NCBI RefSeq assembly: GCF_003627755.1
Contig: NZ_CP032694.1
Span: forward strand, 4,511,316-4,575,315
Length of the DNA stretch: 64,000 nt
Reading direction: 5' to 3'
Origin: Rhizobium jaguaris
Lineage (GTDB): Bacteria > Pseudomonadota > Alphaproteobacteria > Rhizobiales > Rhizobiaceae
The notes beneath the pieces are model-generated. The model ran no database searches. It saw only the letters and a list, made by a program, of their open reading frames with translations, and was not told the DNA's origin. The position numbers were made by a program, and so were the translations under genes. The first letter of the stretch is position 1. Each line of letters starts with the position of its first letter. Below are positions 19,292 to 27,265 of this stretch, piece by piece.

Positions 19292-19320
19292 AAAGCCGGG
19301 CTTCATCGCCCGGCTTTTTT
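19292..19320 (+). terminator. Rho-independent terminator after leuD
   Basis: GCCGGGC (19295-19301) pairs with GCCCGGC (19308-19314), a six-base loop, flanked by AAA on the left and six Ts on the right. It lies 28 bases after the leuD stop. Confidence 0.85.
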
Positions 19321-19453
19321 GTTTCCGTCACGTAAGGTCACGACATTTGGTCGGTCTGTAATATCTCCGACAAGAAGCGGGTTCATATAGCCTCTGCGGA
19401 AGCCCAAGCGGCTTTTCCTACCCCTCTTCTTCCCCTCCCGAACGGAGCATTCC

Positions 19454-20272
19454 ATGACCTCTCTTCCTATTGCTGGCGCCGCCATGACGCTCGCTGACGT
19501 CGAAATCCACCGCGACTGGCTGCTCGCAAAGCCGCGCGACCTGGAACTGCAGAGCTTCGTCGAAGCCGACGTCCTGAACGGCGATTGGGCGCCGCTTGCT
19601 GCGCAAGCCAAGAAGCTGCTCGACGGTCATCAGGGCCGCCTCGGCATCCACGGCCCGTTCTGGGGTTTCATCATCGCCTCGCAGGATCCGGATATCCGCG
19701 CCGTCGTTTCCAAGCGCCTGATGCAGGCCCTCGACGTCTGCGCCAATATCGGCGCCACGCAGATGGTCATCCATAGCCCCTATACGTCCTGGTCCTACAA
19801 CAACCTCGACAACAACAAGGGCGAACGCGAAAAGATCATCGAATATACCCATCAGACGCTGAAAGAGGCCGTCAAGCGCGCCGAAGATATCGGCCTGACC
19901 ATGGTCATCGAAAACATCGAGGACAAGGATCCGCATATCCGCGTCGATCTCGCCGACAGCTTCAACTCGCCCGCCGTCGCCGTTTCGATCGACACCGGCC
20001 ATGCCCAGTACGCTCACGGCTACACCGGCGCACCGCCCGTAGATTACTATGTTCACGCCGCCGGCAATCGCCTGCGGCACATCCATCTCCAGGATGCCGA
20101 CGGTTATGCCGACCGTCACTGGAGCCTTGGCGAAGGCAATATCCACTGGCGCGCCGTCTTCGCCGCCCTTGCCAAGCTCGACAGCAATCCGCGCCTGATC
20201 ATCGAGATCAAGGACAAGTCCAAGATCCCGGCATCGGCAGCCTACCTCGCTTCGCTTGGATTGGCTGAGTAA
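19454..20272 (+). CDS. Sugar phosphate isomerase/epimerase-like TIM-barrel protein
   Basis: 272-aa xylose-isomerase-like TIM barrel (AP endonuclease 2 fold). Putative metal ligands fall in the expected strands: IHGPFWGF, VIHSPYTSW, MVIENIED (Glu), SIDTGHAQYA (Asp/His), HIHLQDADG and LIIEIKDK (Glu). There is no signal peptide. Substrate is unknown. It lies between leuD and leuB, an order I associate with other rhizobia, but a link to leucine synthesis is not established. The IS element begins about 160 bases after its stop. Confidence 0.82.
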   Translation: MTSLPIAGAAMTLADVEIHRDWLLAKPRDLELQSFVEADVLNGDWAPLAAQAKKLLDGHQGRLGIHGPFWGFIIASQDPDIRAVVSKRLMQALDVCANIGATQMVIHSPYTSWSYNNLDNNKGEREKIIEYTHQTLKEAVKRAEDIGLTMVIENIEDKDPHIRVDLADSFNSPAVAVSIDTGHAQYAHGYTGAPPVDYYVHAAGNRLRHIHLQDADGYADRHWSLGEGNIHWRAVFAALAKLDSNPRLIIEIKDKSKIPASAAYLASLGLAE

Positions 20273-20283
20273 GTTTCCCATTT

Positions 20284-20331
20284 ACCTTCTCCCTTCGGGG
20301 AGAAGGTGCCCGAAGGGCGGATGAGGGGGGC
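20284..20331 (+). repeat. Hairpin repeat, type D (copy 1)
   Basis: ACCTTCTCCC-TTCG-GGGAGAAGGT (20284-20307) is followed at once by GCCC-GAA-GGGC (20308-20318) and GGATGAGGGGG. The same double hairpin occurs at 38361-38407. In both places it lies about 100 bases left of an ISAs1 copy. Confidence 0.7.
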
Positions 20332-20394
20332 GCAAAGCGCCGTTGCTGAACATTGTTATTGGGCAACGGGAAATTCCCGATAACGCCCCCTCAC

Positions 20395-20429
20395 CCCGCG
20401 CGCTTCGCGCGCCCCTCTCCCCGAAGGGG
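20395..20429 (+). repeat. Hairpin repeat, type E, split by the IS (left part, copy 1)
   Basis: ACCCCGCGCGCTTCGCGCG then CCCCTCTCCCCGAAGGGG runs up to the IS left end, and CGAGGG resumes right of the IS and its target duplication (21646-21651). Joined, CCCTC-T-CCCC-GAA-GGGG-C-GAGGG forms a hairpin. The same flank is found at 38470-38504, so the IS sits inside this repeat at both loci. Confidence 0.7.
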
Positions 20430-21636
20430 CAGGGCTATCGCATTTGAGCGAGGAGAGATTTGAGGAAGGAGTTGTTCCATCCCGCCTTTTTGACTTTGAG
20501 GCGGATGGAGTCCTTCGTTGGATCGGATCGCAGCAGGTTGAGGGCGAGACGGCGGAGGATGGCGAGGTTCTGCGCAGTGTGATCGTTTCGTGTGTGGATA
20601 CGATCTTCGCCGAAGGCGACGTCGAGAATCCAATGCTGGCTGTTTTCGATGGACCAATGAGCCCGCACCACCCTGAGGACCTCGTCGGGATGAAGCAGGC
20701 ACGATAGGGCGACATATCGCGTCTGGCGTTCTTCCTGCCCGTTGACGAGGCGGCGCGCATCAATCCTGGCCATGGCGACCAAGCCGTCGAAGCGATAGGT
20801 CTCGGCCCAATCCGGGACCGCCCGGACCCAGGCGCGACGCTCTTCCACCCGGCCGTGCGCGGCGGATGTGTGCGGGCTTGCGGCGGCAGCCGGCTCGACA
20901 TTGGCGAACAAGGCTGCCGCGGCCCGATGAAGCGGACCGCGATTGCCTTTGATCATCAGGGCATAATCGCCACTGCGTGCCCGGATGGCTTGCGCCGTCC
21001 GGCGACTGCCATGCAAGGCGTCGGCGGTAACGATGCTGCCGGCCAGATCTAACAGGGCGATGATCTCACGCGCCGCCGTCACTTCACTGCGGCCGGCGGC
21101 CAGGCGTTGGCCCAGAACCAGCCGTTGCTCGGCACTCCAGACCGTCACCAAATGCAGCGGCGTCGTGCTGCCAGCAGCCTCGACCGCTCCGCGCAGCGAT
21201 TTGCCGTCAATCGCCAGCACCGGCAGTCTTTCGTCCTGATCCCCTTGCGCATGGGCAAGCGCGGCGGCAAAGGCCGTCATGAAGCGACGAAACACCACCT
21301 CGAATGCCGCAGGCTCCAGCAGACGAAACGTCCGGCTAAATGTGTCGTGACTGGGAACGCCATGATCCAACTGCAGAAATTCGCTCAGCACATCCTGCTT
21401 GTCGCGGCCAAAGGCGGCAAAGTCCACGCAACTTTCCGCCCCGCACAACATGGCAGCAAAGGCTATCAGCAACACATCAGCCAAAGAATGCCGGGCATTC
21501 GCTGCCCGACCATCCGGCAATTCGCAAAACAGATCCTGCAAGCCTCGCATGCAATCTCTCCAGACCAACTTCTGGAGAACCTACAGAATCCAATTCCTCA
21601 CCAAACGCCACAACTTCCTCATATGCGATTCCCCTG
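20430..21636 (-). mobile_element. ISAs1-family insertion sequence, copy 1 (1207 bp)
   Basis: The terminal inverted repeats are CAGGGCTATCGCATTTGAG on the left and CAGGGGAATCGCATATGAG on the right (reverse complement), matching at all but three positions. Both ends are flanked by the 9-bp direct repeat CCGAAGGGG (20421-20429 and 21637-21645), the target duplication. One transposase gene fills it. It lies between a TIM-barrel gene and leuB. Confidence 0.93.
20435..21550 (-). CDS. ISAs1-family transposase (copy 1)
   Basis: 371-aa DDE transposase. The three catalytic acids are in [19 protein letters not shown] and the [10 protein letters not shown] block, which is followed by LDVAFGEDR. The N-terminus ([27 protein letters not shown]) is typical of the family. 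ATG 21550 has GGAGAGA four bases upstream; TTG 21568 would add six residues. The stop codon lies in the left inverted repeat. The gene is intact, so the element may be active. It differs from copy 2 by one residue (Asn here, Asp there). Confidence 0.93.
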   Translation of the reverse strand: MRGLQDLFCELPDGRAANARHSLADVLLIAFAAMLCGAESCVDFAAFGRDKQDVLSEFLQLDHGVPSHDTFSRTFRLLEPAAFEVVFRRFMTAFAAALAHAQGDQDERLPVLAIDGKSLRGAVEAAGSTTPLHLVTVWSAEQRLVLGQRLAAGRSEVTAAREIIALLDLAGSIVTADALHGSRRTAQAIRARSGDYALMIKGNRGPLHRAAAALFANVEPAAAASPHTSAAHGRVEERRAWVRAVPDWAETYRFDGLVAMARIDARRLVNGQEERQTRYVALSCLLHPDEVLRVVRAHWSIENSQHWILDVAFGEDRIHTRNDHTAQNLAILRRLALNLLRSDPTKDSIRLKVKKAGWNNSFLKSLLAQMR

Positions 21637-21704
21637 CCGAAGGGGCGAGGGCAAATCCTCGACCCAAACTCGACCAAACCGTACCGTTTCACCGCCTTCC
21701 TCGC

Positions 21705-21733
21705 TTGAAAAGCCGCATTTGCAGGTCTAAGAA
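21705..21733 (+). promoter_or_regulatory. Candidate leuB promoter between the IS and leuB
   Basis: TTGAAA (21705-21710), 17 bases, TAAGAA (21728-21733) fits a sigma-70 promoter moderately, 35 bases before leuB. It would let leuB be transcribed in spite of the IS insertion upstream. Confidence 0.35.
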
Positions 21734-21767
21734 CCCGCAACTTGTTTCTTTTGCGGAGGCTTTTCCC

Positions 21768-22880
21768 ATGACAGTGCGCAATCTCTTCCTCCTGCCGGGT
21801 GACGGCATCGGCCCTGAAGCCATGGGCGAAGTCCGCAAGATCATTGCCTATATGAACGAGGCGAAGAATGCCGGTTTCGTCACCGACGAAGGCTTGGTCG
21901 GCGGCTGCGCCTATGATGCGCATGGTTCGGCCATTTCGGAGGAAGACATGGGCAAGGCGCTGGCGGCCGATGCTGTGCTCTTCGGTGCCGTCGGCGGTCC
22001 GAAGTGGGACGGCGTTCCCTATGAAGTGCGCCCGGAAGCCGGCCTGCTGCGCCTGCGCAAGGATCTTCAGCTGTTTGCCAACCTGCGCCCGGCCATCTGC
22101 TATCCGGCGCTGGCATCGGCTTCCTCGCTGAAGCCGGAGCTGGTTGACGGCCTCGATATCCTCATCATCCGCGAGCTCACCGGCGGCGTCTACTTCGGCG
22201 AGCCGAAGGAGATCATCGACCTTGGCAACGGCCAGAAGCGCGGCATCGATACGCAGGTTTACGACACCTACGAAATCGAGCGCATTGCCGGCGTCGCCTT
22301 CGAATTGGCGCGCACCCGCAACAATCGCGTCTGCTCGATGGAAAAGCGCAACGTCATGAAGTCCGGCGTGCTCTGGAACCAGGTGGTCACCGCGACGCAC
22401 AAGGAAAAATATGCCGACGTGCAGCTCGAACATATGCTCGCCGACGCCGGCGGCATGCAGCTCGTGCGCCAGCCGAAGCAGTTCGATGTCATCGTCACCG
22501 ACAATCTGTTCGGCGACATGCTTTCGGACGTTGCCGCCATGCTGACTGGTTCGCTTGGCATGTTGCCGTCAGCCTCGCTCGGCGCACCCGATGCCAAGAC
22601 CGGCAAGCGCAAGGCCCTCTATGAACCGGTTCATGGCTCCGCGCCCGACATCGCCGGCAAGGGTATCGCCAACCCGATCGCCATGATTGCATCCTTCGCC
22701 ATGTGCCTGCGCTACTCCTTCGGCATGGTTTCCGAAGCCGACGCACTGGAAAAGGCGATCGCCAACGTCCTCGACAGCGGCATCCGCACCGGCGACATCA
22801 TGTCCGCCGGCAGCCGCCAGGTTGGCACCGCCGAAATGGGCGATGCCATCCTCGCCGAATTCAAGGCTCTGTCGGCGTAA
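21768..22880 (+). CDS. leuB: LeuB, 3-isopropylmalate dehydrogenase
   Basis: 370-aa NAD-dependent oxidative decarboxylase (leucine biosynthesis, step 3). Motifs: [35 protein letters not shown], the substrate-binding [24 protein letters not shown] with metal-binding Asp, and [19 protein letters not shown] for NAD binding. ATG 21768 follows TTGCGGAGGC; the reading frame is open through the IS end but nothing upstream is conserved. A terminator and a parS-like site follow. Confidence 0.96.
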   Translation: MTVRNLFLLPGDGIGPEAMGEVRKIIAYMNEAKNAGFVTDEGLVGGCAYDAHGSAISEEDMGKALAADAVLFGAVGGPKWDGVPYEVRPEAGLLRLRKDLQLFANLRPAICYPALASASSLKPELVDGLDILIIRELTGGVYFGEPKEIIDLGNGQKRGIDTQVYDTYEIERIAGVAFELARTRNNRVCSMEKRNVMKSGVLWNQVVTATHKEKYADVQLEHMLADAGGMQLVRQPKQFDVIVTDNLFGDMLSDVAAMLTGSLGMLPSASLGAPDAKTGKRKALYEPVHGSAPDIAGKGIANPIAMIASFAMCLRYSFGMVSEADALEKAIANVLDSGIRTGDIMSAGSRQVGTAEMGDAILAEFKALSA

Positions 22881-22890
22881 GCGCTACCCG

Positions 22891-22906
22891 ATTTTCACGT
22901 GAAACA
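22891..22906. other. parS-like site 3' of leuB
   Basis: ATTTTCACGTGAAACA matches the consensus TGTTTCACGTGAAACA at 14 of 16 positions and keeps the perfect 12-bp palindromic core TTTCACGTGAAA. It is intergenic, just before the leuB terminator, 33 kb from parAB. Confidence 0.6.
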
Positions 22907-22910
22907 TTCA

Positions 22911-22938
22911 AAGCCCTCGCTCTCAGCGAGGGCTTTTT
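22911..22938 (+). terminator. Rho-independent terminator after leuB
   Basis: AGCCCTCGC (22912-22920) pairs with GCGAGGGCT (22926-22934), a five-base loop, followed by TTTT. The stem is perfect. Confidence 0.88.
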
Positions 22939-22975
22939 GTTGAACTGAACACAATAGACCCCTATTTCCCGTTGC

Positions 22976-23761
22976 ATGGGCACGGAAACGACATCGCCGC
23001 CAGGCACCACAATCCAGCGGCAGTTACGACCTTGGCAAAGGCTGGCGCGGCGCTATGACGTTCGCCGCAGCCGTCATGGCCGCCTTCCTTGGCTCGCCTA
23101 TACGCTGACCGCTACCAACATCGTCATTCTCGCCTTCCTCGTCTTCGACACACCGCTCGGGCAGGCTGTAAAGAACCTCTCGCCGAGACTGATCGCCGTC
23201 GCAGGCGCCGTCACCGATATCGGCCGGCTGGCCTCGATTCTCGCCGCGATCGCCGTCGTGTTTGCCGTCAGCCTTTCCGTCATCCGACGACGCTCGCCGG
23301 CGCATAGGCGTTACCGCACCGCCCATCTCATCCGGATAGTTGCCTATGTCAGCCTGTCTGTTGTTTCCACCAGCATCATCGTCAATCTTCTGAAAGACGC
23401 GATCGGGCGGGCAAGACCCCTGCTTTACGACCAGTATGGCATTCTCGGTTTTGAGCCGTTTCACGGCGGCTTCCTGTTTCAGAGCTTTCCGTCCGCGCAT
23501 TCGGCCAATGTGGGCGCACTCTTTGTCGCTCTAGCCCTGCTTTTCCCGCGATTCCGGCTGTTGTTCGTTAGCGTCGGCCTTTGGCTCGGCGCCTCGCGCA
23601 TCATCATCGGCGTCCATTATCCCAGCGATGTCGCCGCCGGTCTGGCGCTCGGCGCCTGGATCGCCTTCGCCGTCGCGATCCTCTTTTCCCGTTTCGGCCT
23701 GGTCTTTTCCACGGGACGAGATGGTTGGCCGCGGCCGCGGCTGAACCATGGGCTTCGCTGA
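22976..23761 (+). CDS. PAP2-family membrane phosphatase (first of two)
   Basis: 261-aa integral membrane protein with about six hydrophobic helices. The three PAP2 motifs are intact: KDAIGRARP (Kx6RP), PSAHS with catalytic His, and SRIIIGVHYPSD. The family dephosphorylates lipids such as phosphatidic acid, undecaprenyl-PP or lipid A phosphates on the outer face of the inner membrane; the substrate here cannot be decided. A second PAP2 gene follows 93 bases downstream in the same direction. The basic N-terminal 40 residues are cytoplasmic by the positive-inside rule. Confidence 0.88.
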   Translation: MGTETTSPPGTTIQRQLRPWQRLARRYDVRRSRHGRLPWLAYTLTATNIVILAFLVFDTPLGQAVKNLSPRLIAVAGAVTDIGRLASILAAIAVVFAVSLSVIRRRSPAHRRYRTAHLIRIVAYVSLSVVSTSIIVNLLKDAIGRARPLLYDQYGILGFEPFHGGFLFQSFPSAHSANVGALFVALALLFPRFRLLFVSVGLWLGASRIIIGVHYPSDVAAGLALGAWIAFAVAILFSRFGLVFSTGRDGWPRPRLNHGLR

Positions 23762-23854
23762 TCCAGCAGCCGTCGCAAATCCTTTAAAAAACTGTAGCAG
23801 GAGCCTGCTACGCGTGATCGCCGACCTGGTGAAAATGGTGGCGAGGCGGTGGAT

Positions 23855-24685
23855 ATGCAGGCAATCTTGACGTCTCTCGACAGGCGGTGGCGGCGAAACA
23901 AGAGTGGTTTTGCGCCCTCGCATTGGAAGGTCTGCCTGTTCCTGACTGCCAATTTGGTATTGCTCGCGGCCCTGCTGTTCGATTGGCCGGTCGGCGCAAA
24001 CATCAAGAACATAGCTCCGCCCATTCATTTCTTCGGCAAGTTGCTCACCAATTTCGGCGAATCCGGCTGGATCATCCTGCTCAGCGCCTTCCTGTTCTTC
24101 GAAGGCTGGGCCGGTAGCCGGCTGTTGCAATCGCCGCGTAGCCGCTGCCAGGCCCTGCGCATCTGTCAGATCGGCGGCTATCTGCTGACGACCATCGCGC
24201 TTTCGGGTATCATTGCCAATCTCCTGAAGCGCGCCATCGGCCGCGCACGTCCCACGCATTTTGCGGATTGGGGTCCTTTCGGCTTCTCGCCCTTTAACGG
24301 CCATGCTGGCTTTGAAAGCTTTCCGTCCGGCCACGCGACCACCATCGGCGCCTTCTTCATGGCGCTTGCCTTCCTCTTCCCGCGTTACCGCTACATCTTC
24401 GCCGCATGTGCCCTTTGGCTGGCCACGACACGCGTGATGATCGGCGCTCACTATCCGAGCGATGTCATCGCCGGCCTCGCGCTCGGCGGCTGGTTTTCCT
24501 TCATGATGGCGATCGTCTATTCCCGCTACGGCCTGCTCTTCCGCATCGACGAGACCGGCTGGCCGGTGCCGAGATTGCCGCTGTTGAAGGGGCAGCGATA
24601 TCTTGGCTGCAGCTTTAGCCACCCTCGTCCTCGACAGGCTCAGGATGAGGGTGGAGCGCATGCCGCGCCCAGCCGCAGAGGATAG
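23855..24685 (+). CDS. PAP2-family membrane phosphatase (second of two)
   Basis: 276-aa protein with the same architecture as the preceding gene. Motifs are KRAIGRARP, PSGHA and TRVMIGAHYPSD (Thr for the first Ser). The pair probably arose by duplication. ATG 23855 is chosen because GAGGCGG precedes it at proper distance; GTG 23849 is too close to that site. The last 30 or so residues (CSFSHPRPRQAQDEGG...) are read from a palindromic intergenic repeat (24619-24654), so the conserved protein really ends near LPLLKGQRYL. Confidence 0.86.
   Translation: MQAILTSLDRRWRRNKSGFAPSHWKVCLFLTANLVLLAALLFDWPVGANIKNIAPPIHFFGKLLTNFGESGWIILLSAFLFFEGWAGSRLLQSPRSRCQALRICQIGGYLLTTIALSGIIANLLKRAIGRARPTHFADWGPFGFSPFNGHAGFESFPSGHATTIGAFFMALAFLFPRYRYIFAACALWLATTRVMIGAHYPSDVIAGLALGGWFSFMMAIVYSRYGLLFRIDETGWPVPRLPLLKGQRYLGCSFSHPRPRQAQDEGGAHAAPSRRG
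24619..24654 (+). repeat. Palindromic repeat inside the 3' end of the second PAP2 gene
   Basis: CCACCCTCGTCCT (24619-24631) is inverted at 24642-24654 (AGGATGAGGGTGG) with one mismatch, around a ten-base loop. It is of the GC-rich dispersed-repeat kind but is read in frame as the C-terminal tail of the phosphatase. Confidence 0.6.
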
Positions 24686-24907
24686 GCCCTTCCCTAGAAG
24701 CGGAAGCCGGAGAGGTTAGCCCTTGGTGAGGTGGCGCGCAGCGCCCTCGAACCACGAGGGCGGATCGGGAAAAAGAAAGTCCTTCTCATCGGATATGCCG
24801 TACAACTCACCGCTACACCCCGAATGGTTGCCAAGCATCCTCCGCATTCATATATCTGAAGCAGCGAATTTGCGGGAAATTCATCCCGTTTGAGTGTGGC
24901 GAAGACG

Positions 24908-25201
24908 ATGACCGATGTAGGACAGACGCGACTGAGCGAAAGGCAGATGGGACTGATTGCCCGGGCGCTCGCCGAGCCGCGCCGTGTGCAGATGCTGAAG
25001 GAAATCGGCGGTCGAGGCGAGCCCATGCCTTGCAGCGTGCTGACGCAATGCCACACCGTCAGCGCCGCGACGATTTCCCATCACCTCAAGGAACTCGAGA
25101 ACGCCGGTCTCATCGAGATCCTACGCGACGGCAAGTTCGCGAGCCTGGTGTTTCGGCGCGATGTCCTGAGCGCCTACATGGCGGAACTCGCCAATATCTG
25201 A
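24908..25201 (+). CDS. ArsR-family winged-helix transcriptional regulator
   Basis: 97-aa regulator. The helix-turn-helix is seen in [22 protein letters not shown], and [15 protein letters not shown] is the usual N-terminal helix. The metal-binding ELCVCDL motif of ArsR/SmtB sensors is absent, so it is not an obvious metal sensor; a Cys lies in [15 protein letters not shown] 24908 gives [15 protein letters not shown] 24890 and GTG 24896 are possible upstream starts. The SDR gene follows 172 bases later, and two dyads between them are the likely operators. Confidence 0.85.
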   Translation: MTDVGQTRLSERQMGLIARALAEPRRVQMLKEIGGRGEPMPCSVLTQCHTVSAATISHHLKELENAGLIEILRDGKFASLVFRRDVLSAYMAELANI

Positions 25202-25255
25202 CAATCATTTTCCTGGCATTTTCCTTGCGCACCGCACCCTCTCCTCTTGTATCAG

Positions 25256-25271
25256 TTAGATGATTATCTAA
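25256..25271. promoter_or_regulatory. Candidate operator 1 for the ArsR-type regulator
   Basis: TTAGAT-GATT-ATCTAA is a perfect 6-bp dyad in an AT-rich stretch between the regulator and the SDR gene. Its sequence is related to operator 2 (both contain GATTATCTAA or AATTATCTAA). Confidence 0.5.
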
Positions 25272-25329
25272 ATATCGAACTGACGGGATGAAGGCCACCA
25301 TATCAAGGCCTTATCTCCGCCAATAATTC

Positions 25330-25347
25330 GATAATCATCCAATTATC
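25330..25347. promoter_or_regulatory. Candidate operator 2 for the ArsR-type regulator
   Basis: GATAAT-CATCCA-ATTATC is a perfect 6-bp dyad ending 17 bases before the SDR ribosome site AGGAGAT (25364-25370). A protein bound here would block transcription or initiation of the SDR gene. Confidence 0.5.
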
Positions 25348-25373
25348 TAACGATCATCTCGATAGGAGATAAC

Positions 25374-26123
25374 ATGAGCAAGCTGGCAGGTAAGGTCGCG
25401 ATCGTGACCGGAGCATCGAAGGGTATCGGCGCGGGCATCGCCAAGGCACTGGGCGAGGCGGGTGCCGCCGTCGTGGTCAATTATGCGTCGAGCCGCGAAG
25501 GCGCCGACAGGGTCGTGGCCGAGATCACCGCCAAGGGCGGCAAGGCGATCGCGGCTCATGGCGACGTTTCGAAATCCGCCGACGTGAAGCGTCTTTTTGC
25601 TGAAACCAAGGAAGCATTCGGCGGCGTCGACATTCTCGTCAACAATGCCGGCGTCTATCAATTCCAGGCGCTGGAGGAGATCACCGAAGAGGAATTCCAT
25701 CGCGAATTCAACATCAATGTCCTCGGCACGCTGCTGACGACGCAGGAAGCGGTGAAACATTTCGGCCCAGAAGGCGGCAATGTCATCAACATCGCCTCGA
25801 CCGCCGTCACCATGAACCTGCCGACCGCCACGGTCTATACGGCGACCAAGGCCGCCGTCACTTCGATTACCCAGATCCTTGCCAAGGAGCTCGGTCCGCG
25901 CAACATCCGCGTCAACACCATCTCGCCGGGTGGCGTCGAGACCGAAGGCGTCATTGCCGCAGGCATCATCGGCAGCGATTTCGAAAAGCAGATGGTCTCG
26001 CAGACGCCGCTCGGCCGCCTTGGACAGCCGGGAGATATCGCCCCGATTGCCGTCTTCCTCGCCTCGAAGGACTCCGGCTGGCTGACGGGCGAAACCCTCT
26101 ATGCCGGCGGCGGCCTGAAGTAA
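25374..26123 (+). CDS. SDR-family oxidoreductase
   Basis: 249-aa classical short-chain dehydrogenase/reductase. The cofactor motif is TGASKGIGAGI, the NNAG motif is present, and the catalytic Ser (IASTAV), Tyr and Lys (VYTATKAA) are all there. NYASSREGAD after beta-2 suggests NADP preference. It resembles glucose-1-dehydrogenase/3-oxoacyl reductase-like SDRs; the substrate is unknown. ATG 25374 has AGGAGAT four bases upstream. The preceding ArsR-type gene and two dyads suggest it is that repressor's target. Confidence 0.88.
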   Translation: MSKLAGKVAIVTGASKGIGAGIAKALGEAGAAVVVNYASSREGADRVVAEITAKGGKAIAAHGDVSKSADVKRLFAETKEAFGGVDILVNNAGVYQFQALEEITEEEFHREFNINVLGTLLTTQEAVKHFGPEGGNVINIASTAVTMNLPTATVYTATKAAVTSITQILAKELGPRNIRVNTISPGGVETEGVIAAGIIGSDFEKQMVSQTPLGRLGQPGDIAPIAVFLASKDSGWLTGETLYAGGGLK

Positions 26124-26138
26124 CCACTTATCCGTAGA

Positions 26139-26167
26139 GCCGCTTTCCTCTCGACGAGGGAAGCGGC
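26139..26167 (+). terminator. Stem-loop after the SDR gene
   Basis: GCCGCTTTCCTC (26139-26150) pairs with GAGGGAAGCGGC (26156-26167) with one T-G wobble and a five-base loop. There is no T run, so it may be a weak terminator. Confidence 0.5.
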
Positions 26168-26427
26168 GTTCCCTGATGCCATGGTCCCGAACCGGTCGAC
26201 CACTCCAGCGACAATTGCCAAACCGCCTCCGTCTTCATACTATCATTGCCATTCGGGTTTTTCCGTAGATCCCGCAGCCGGTTTTGCTGCAAACGACATC
26301 TTGACCGCGAAAACTTTCAAGACAGATCCTGTCTGCAATGCGATCCCATGCGAACGCGCACGCCATTAATTCCTGCGAAAAACTCTGAGCGATCGCTGTT
26401 GCGACCAACGAAACGGAGCACGTCATC
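26168..26427. other. Gene-free stretch between the SDR and dps-like genes
   Basis: No convincing coding region is seen. It contains the dyad AGACAG-ATC-CTGTCT (26320-26334) next to TTGACC (26301-26306), which could be part of a regulated promoter for the Dps-like gene, but no good -10 is visible. I recognise no OxyR, Fur or Irr site. Confidence 0.4.
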
Positions 26428-26937
26428 ATGAATACCGCCAATACCAAATCGAAATTGGGCACCCGTACCAACCTCAGCCAAGAAGCGACACGCGATATTT
26501 CCGCAGCGCTGAATGCCCTGCTGGCCGATGTCTTTGCCCTTTATCTCAAGACCAAGAATTTCCATTGGCATATGAGCGGGCCGCATTTTCGAGACTACCA
26601 CCTGCTGCTGGACGAGCAGGGCGAGCAGCTCTTCGCCATGACCGATCCAATTGCCGAACGCGCCAGAAAGATCGGCGGCACAACGCTGCGCTCGATCGGC
26701 CATATCGCCAAGCTGCAGCGTATCCCCGATAATGATGCCGAATATGTCGACGCGCAGGACATGCTTGCCGAACTGGCCGACGACAATCTCAAGCTTTCTG
26801 CCGAAATCCGCGCCACCCACAACGTCTGCGATGAATATGGCGATATCGCCACCGCCAGCCTTCTCGAAAACTGGCTGGACGAGACGGAACGCCGCACCTG
26901 GTTCCTGTACGAATCCACACGCAACACCAACCGTTAA
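26428..26937 (+). CDS. dps: Dps-family ferritin-like protein
   Basis: 169-aa Dps (DNA protection during starvation) protein, which forms a 12-mer that oxidises and stores iron with peroxide and shields DNA. The ferroxidase signature is NFHWHMSGPHFRDYHLLLDEQ, with the His and downstream Asp/Glu ligands shared between subunits. The N-terminal tail (NTANTKSKLGTRTNLSQ) has few basic residues, so DNA binding may be weak. ATG 26428 follows CGGAGCA. Monocistronic by appearance. Confidence 0.92.
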   Translation: MNTANTKSKLGTRTNLSQEATRDISAALNALLADVFALYLKTKNFHWHMSGPHFRDYHLLLDEQGEQLFAMTDPIAERARKIGGTTLRSIGHIAKLQRIPDNDAEYVDAQDMLAELADDNLKLSAEIRATHNVCDEYGDIATASLLENWLDETERRTWFLYESTRNTNR

Positions 26938-26955
26938 AAGTTCCCCCTGATTTCC

Positions 26956-26979
26956 GCGTTCCCACGGAAGTGGGAACGC
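26956..26979. repeat. Perfect inverted repeat after dps
   Basis: GCGTTCCCAC (26956-26965), GGAA, GTGGGAACGC (26970-26979): a perfect 10-bp stem with a four-base loop, 18 bases after the dps stop. No T run follows. It may act as an mRNA 3' stabiliser or terminator. Confidence 0.55.
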
Positions 26980-27265
26980 AAAATCCTTGACTCCTGTGGA
27001 AAACCTCTTAGAACCGGCGACGGAAAAGGAAGACCTCCATGCTTCGCTTCGAGCAGATCGATAATTTCGGTCACCTGGCAGAATTTGCCGGGCAGGAGTT
27101 CCGTTTTCCGGTTTCTTCCAAAACCAAGGCCAAAACGACGACGAAAACCGTCTGACGTCTCTGGCCTGCCGCTCTCTCCCCGGCCCGGCCGGGGACAGGA
27201 ACCGGTCGTCATGGCCGCTGTTCCCCCCTCGCCCAAGAGGAGAGAAGAGAAAGAGAGCTTGAGAA
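26980..27265. other. Gene-poor stretch between dps and asd
   Basis: This holds a possible 38-codon frame at 27039-27155 (MLRFEQIDNF...) preceded by AAGGA, but nothing supports its being translated. A perfect hairpin CCCCGGCC-C-GGCCGGGG lies at 27178-27194. The asd ribosome site lies just before 27266. Otherwise I see nothing recognisable. Confidence 0.4.

Noticed and set aside
21399..21767. Apparent IS-leuB fusion, since the leuB frame is open back into the IS
   Set aside because: leuB has its own ribosome site and a conserved start at 21768; the extension is antisense IS sequence.
27039..27155. 38-codon frame between dps and asd
   Set aside because: It has a weak ribosome site but no recognisable protein features; kept only as a remark in the gap entry.
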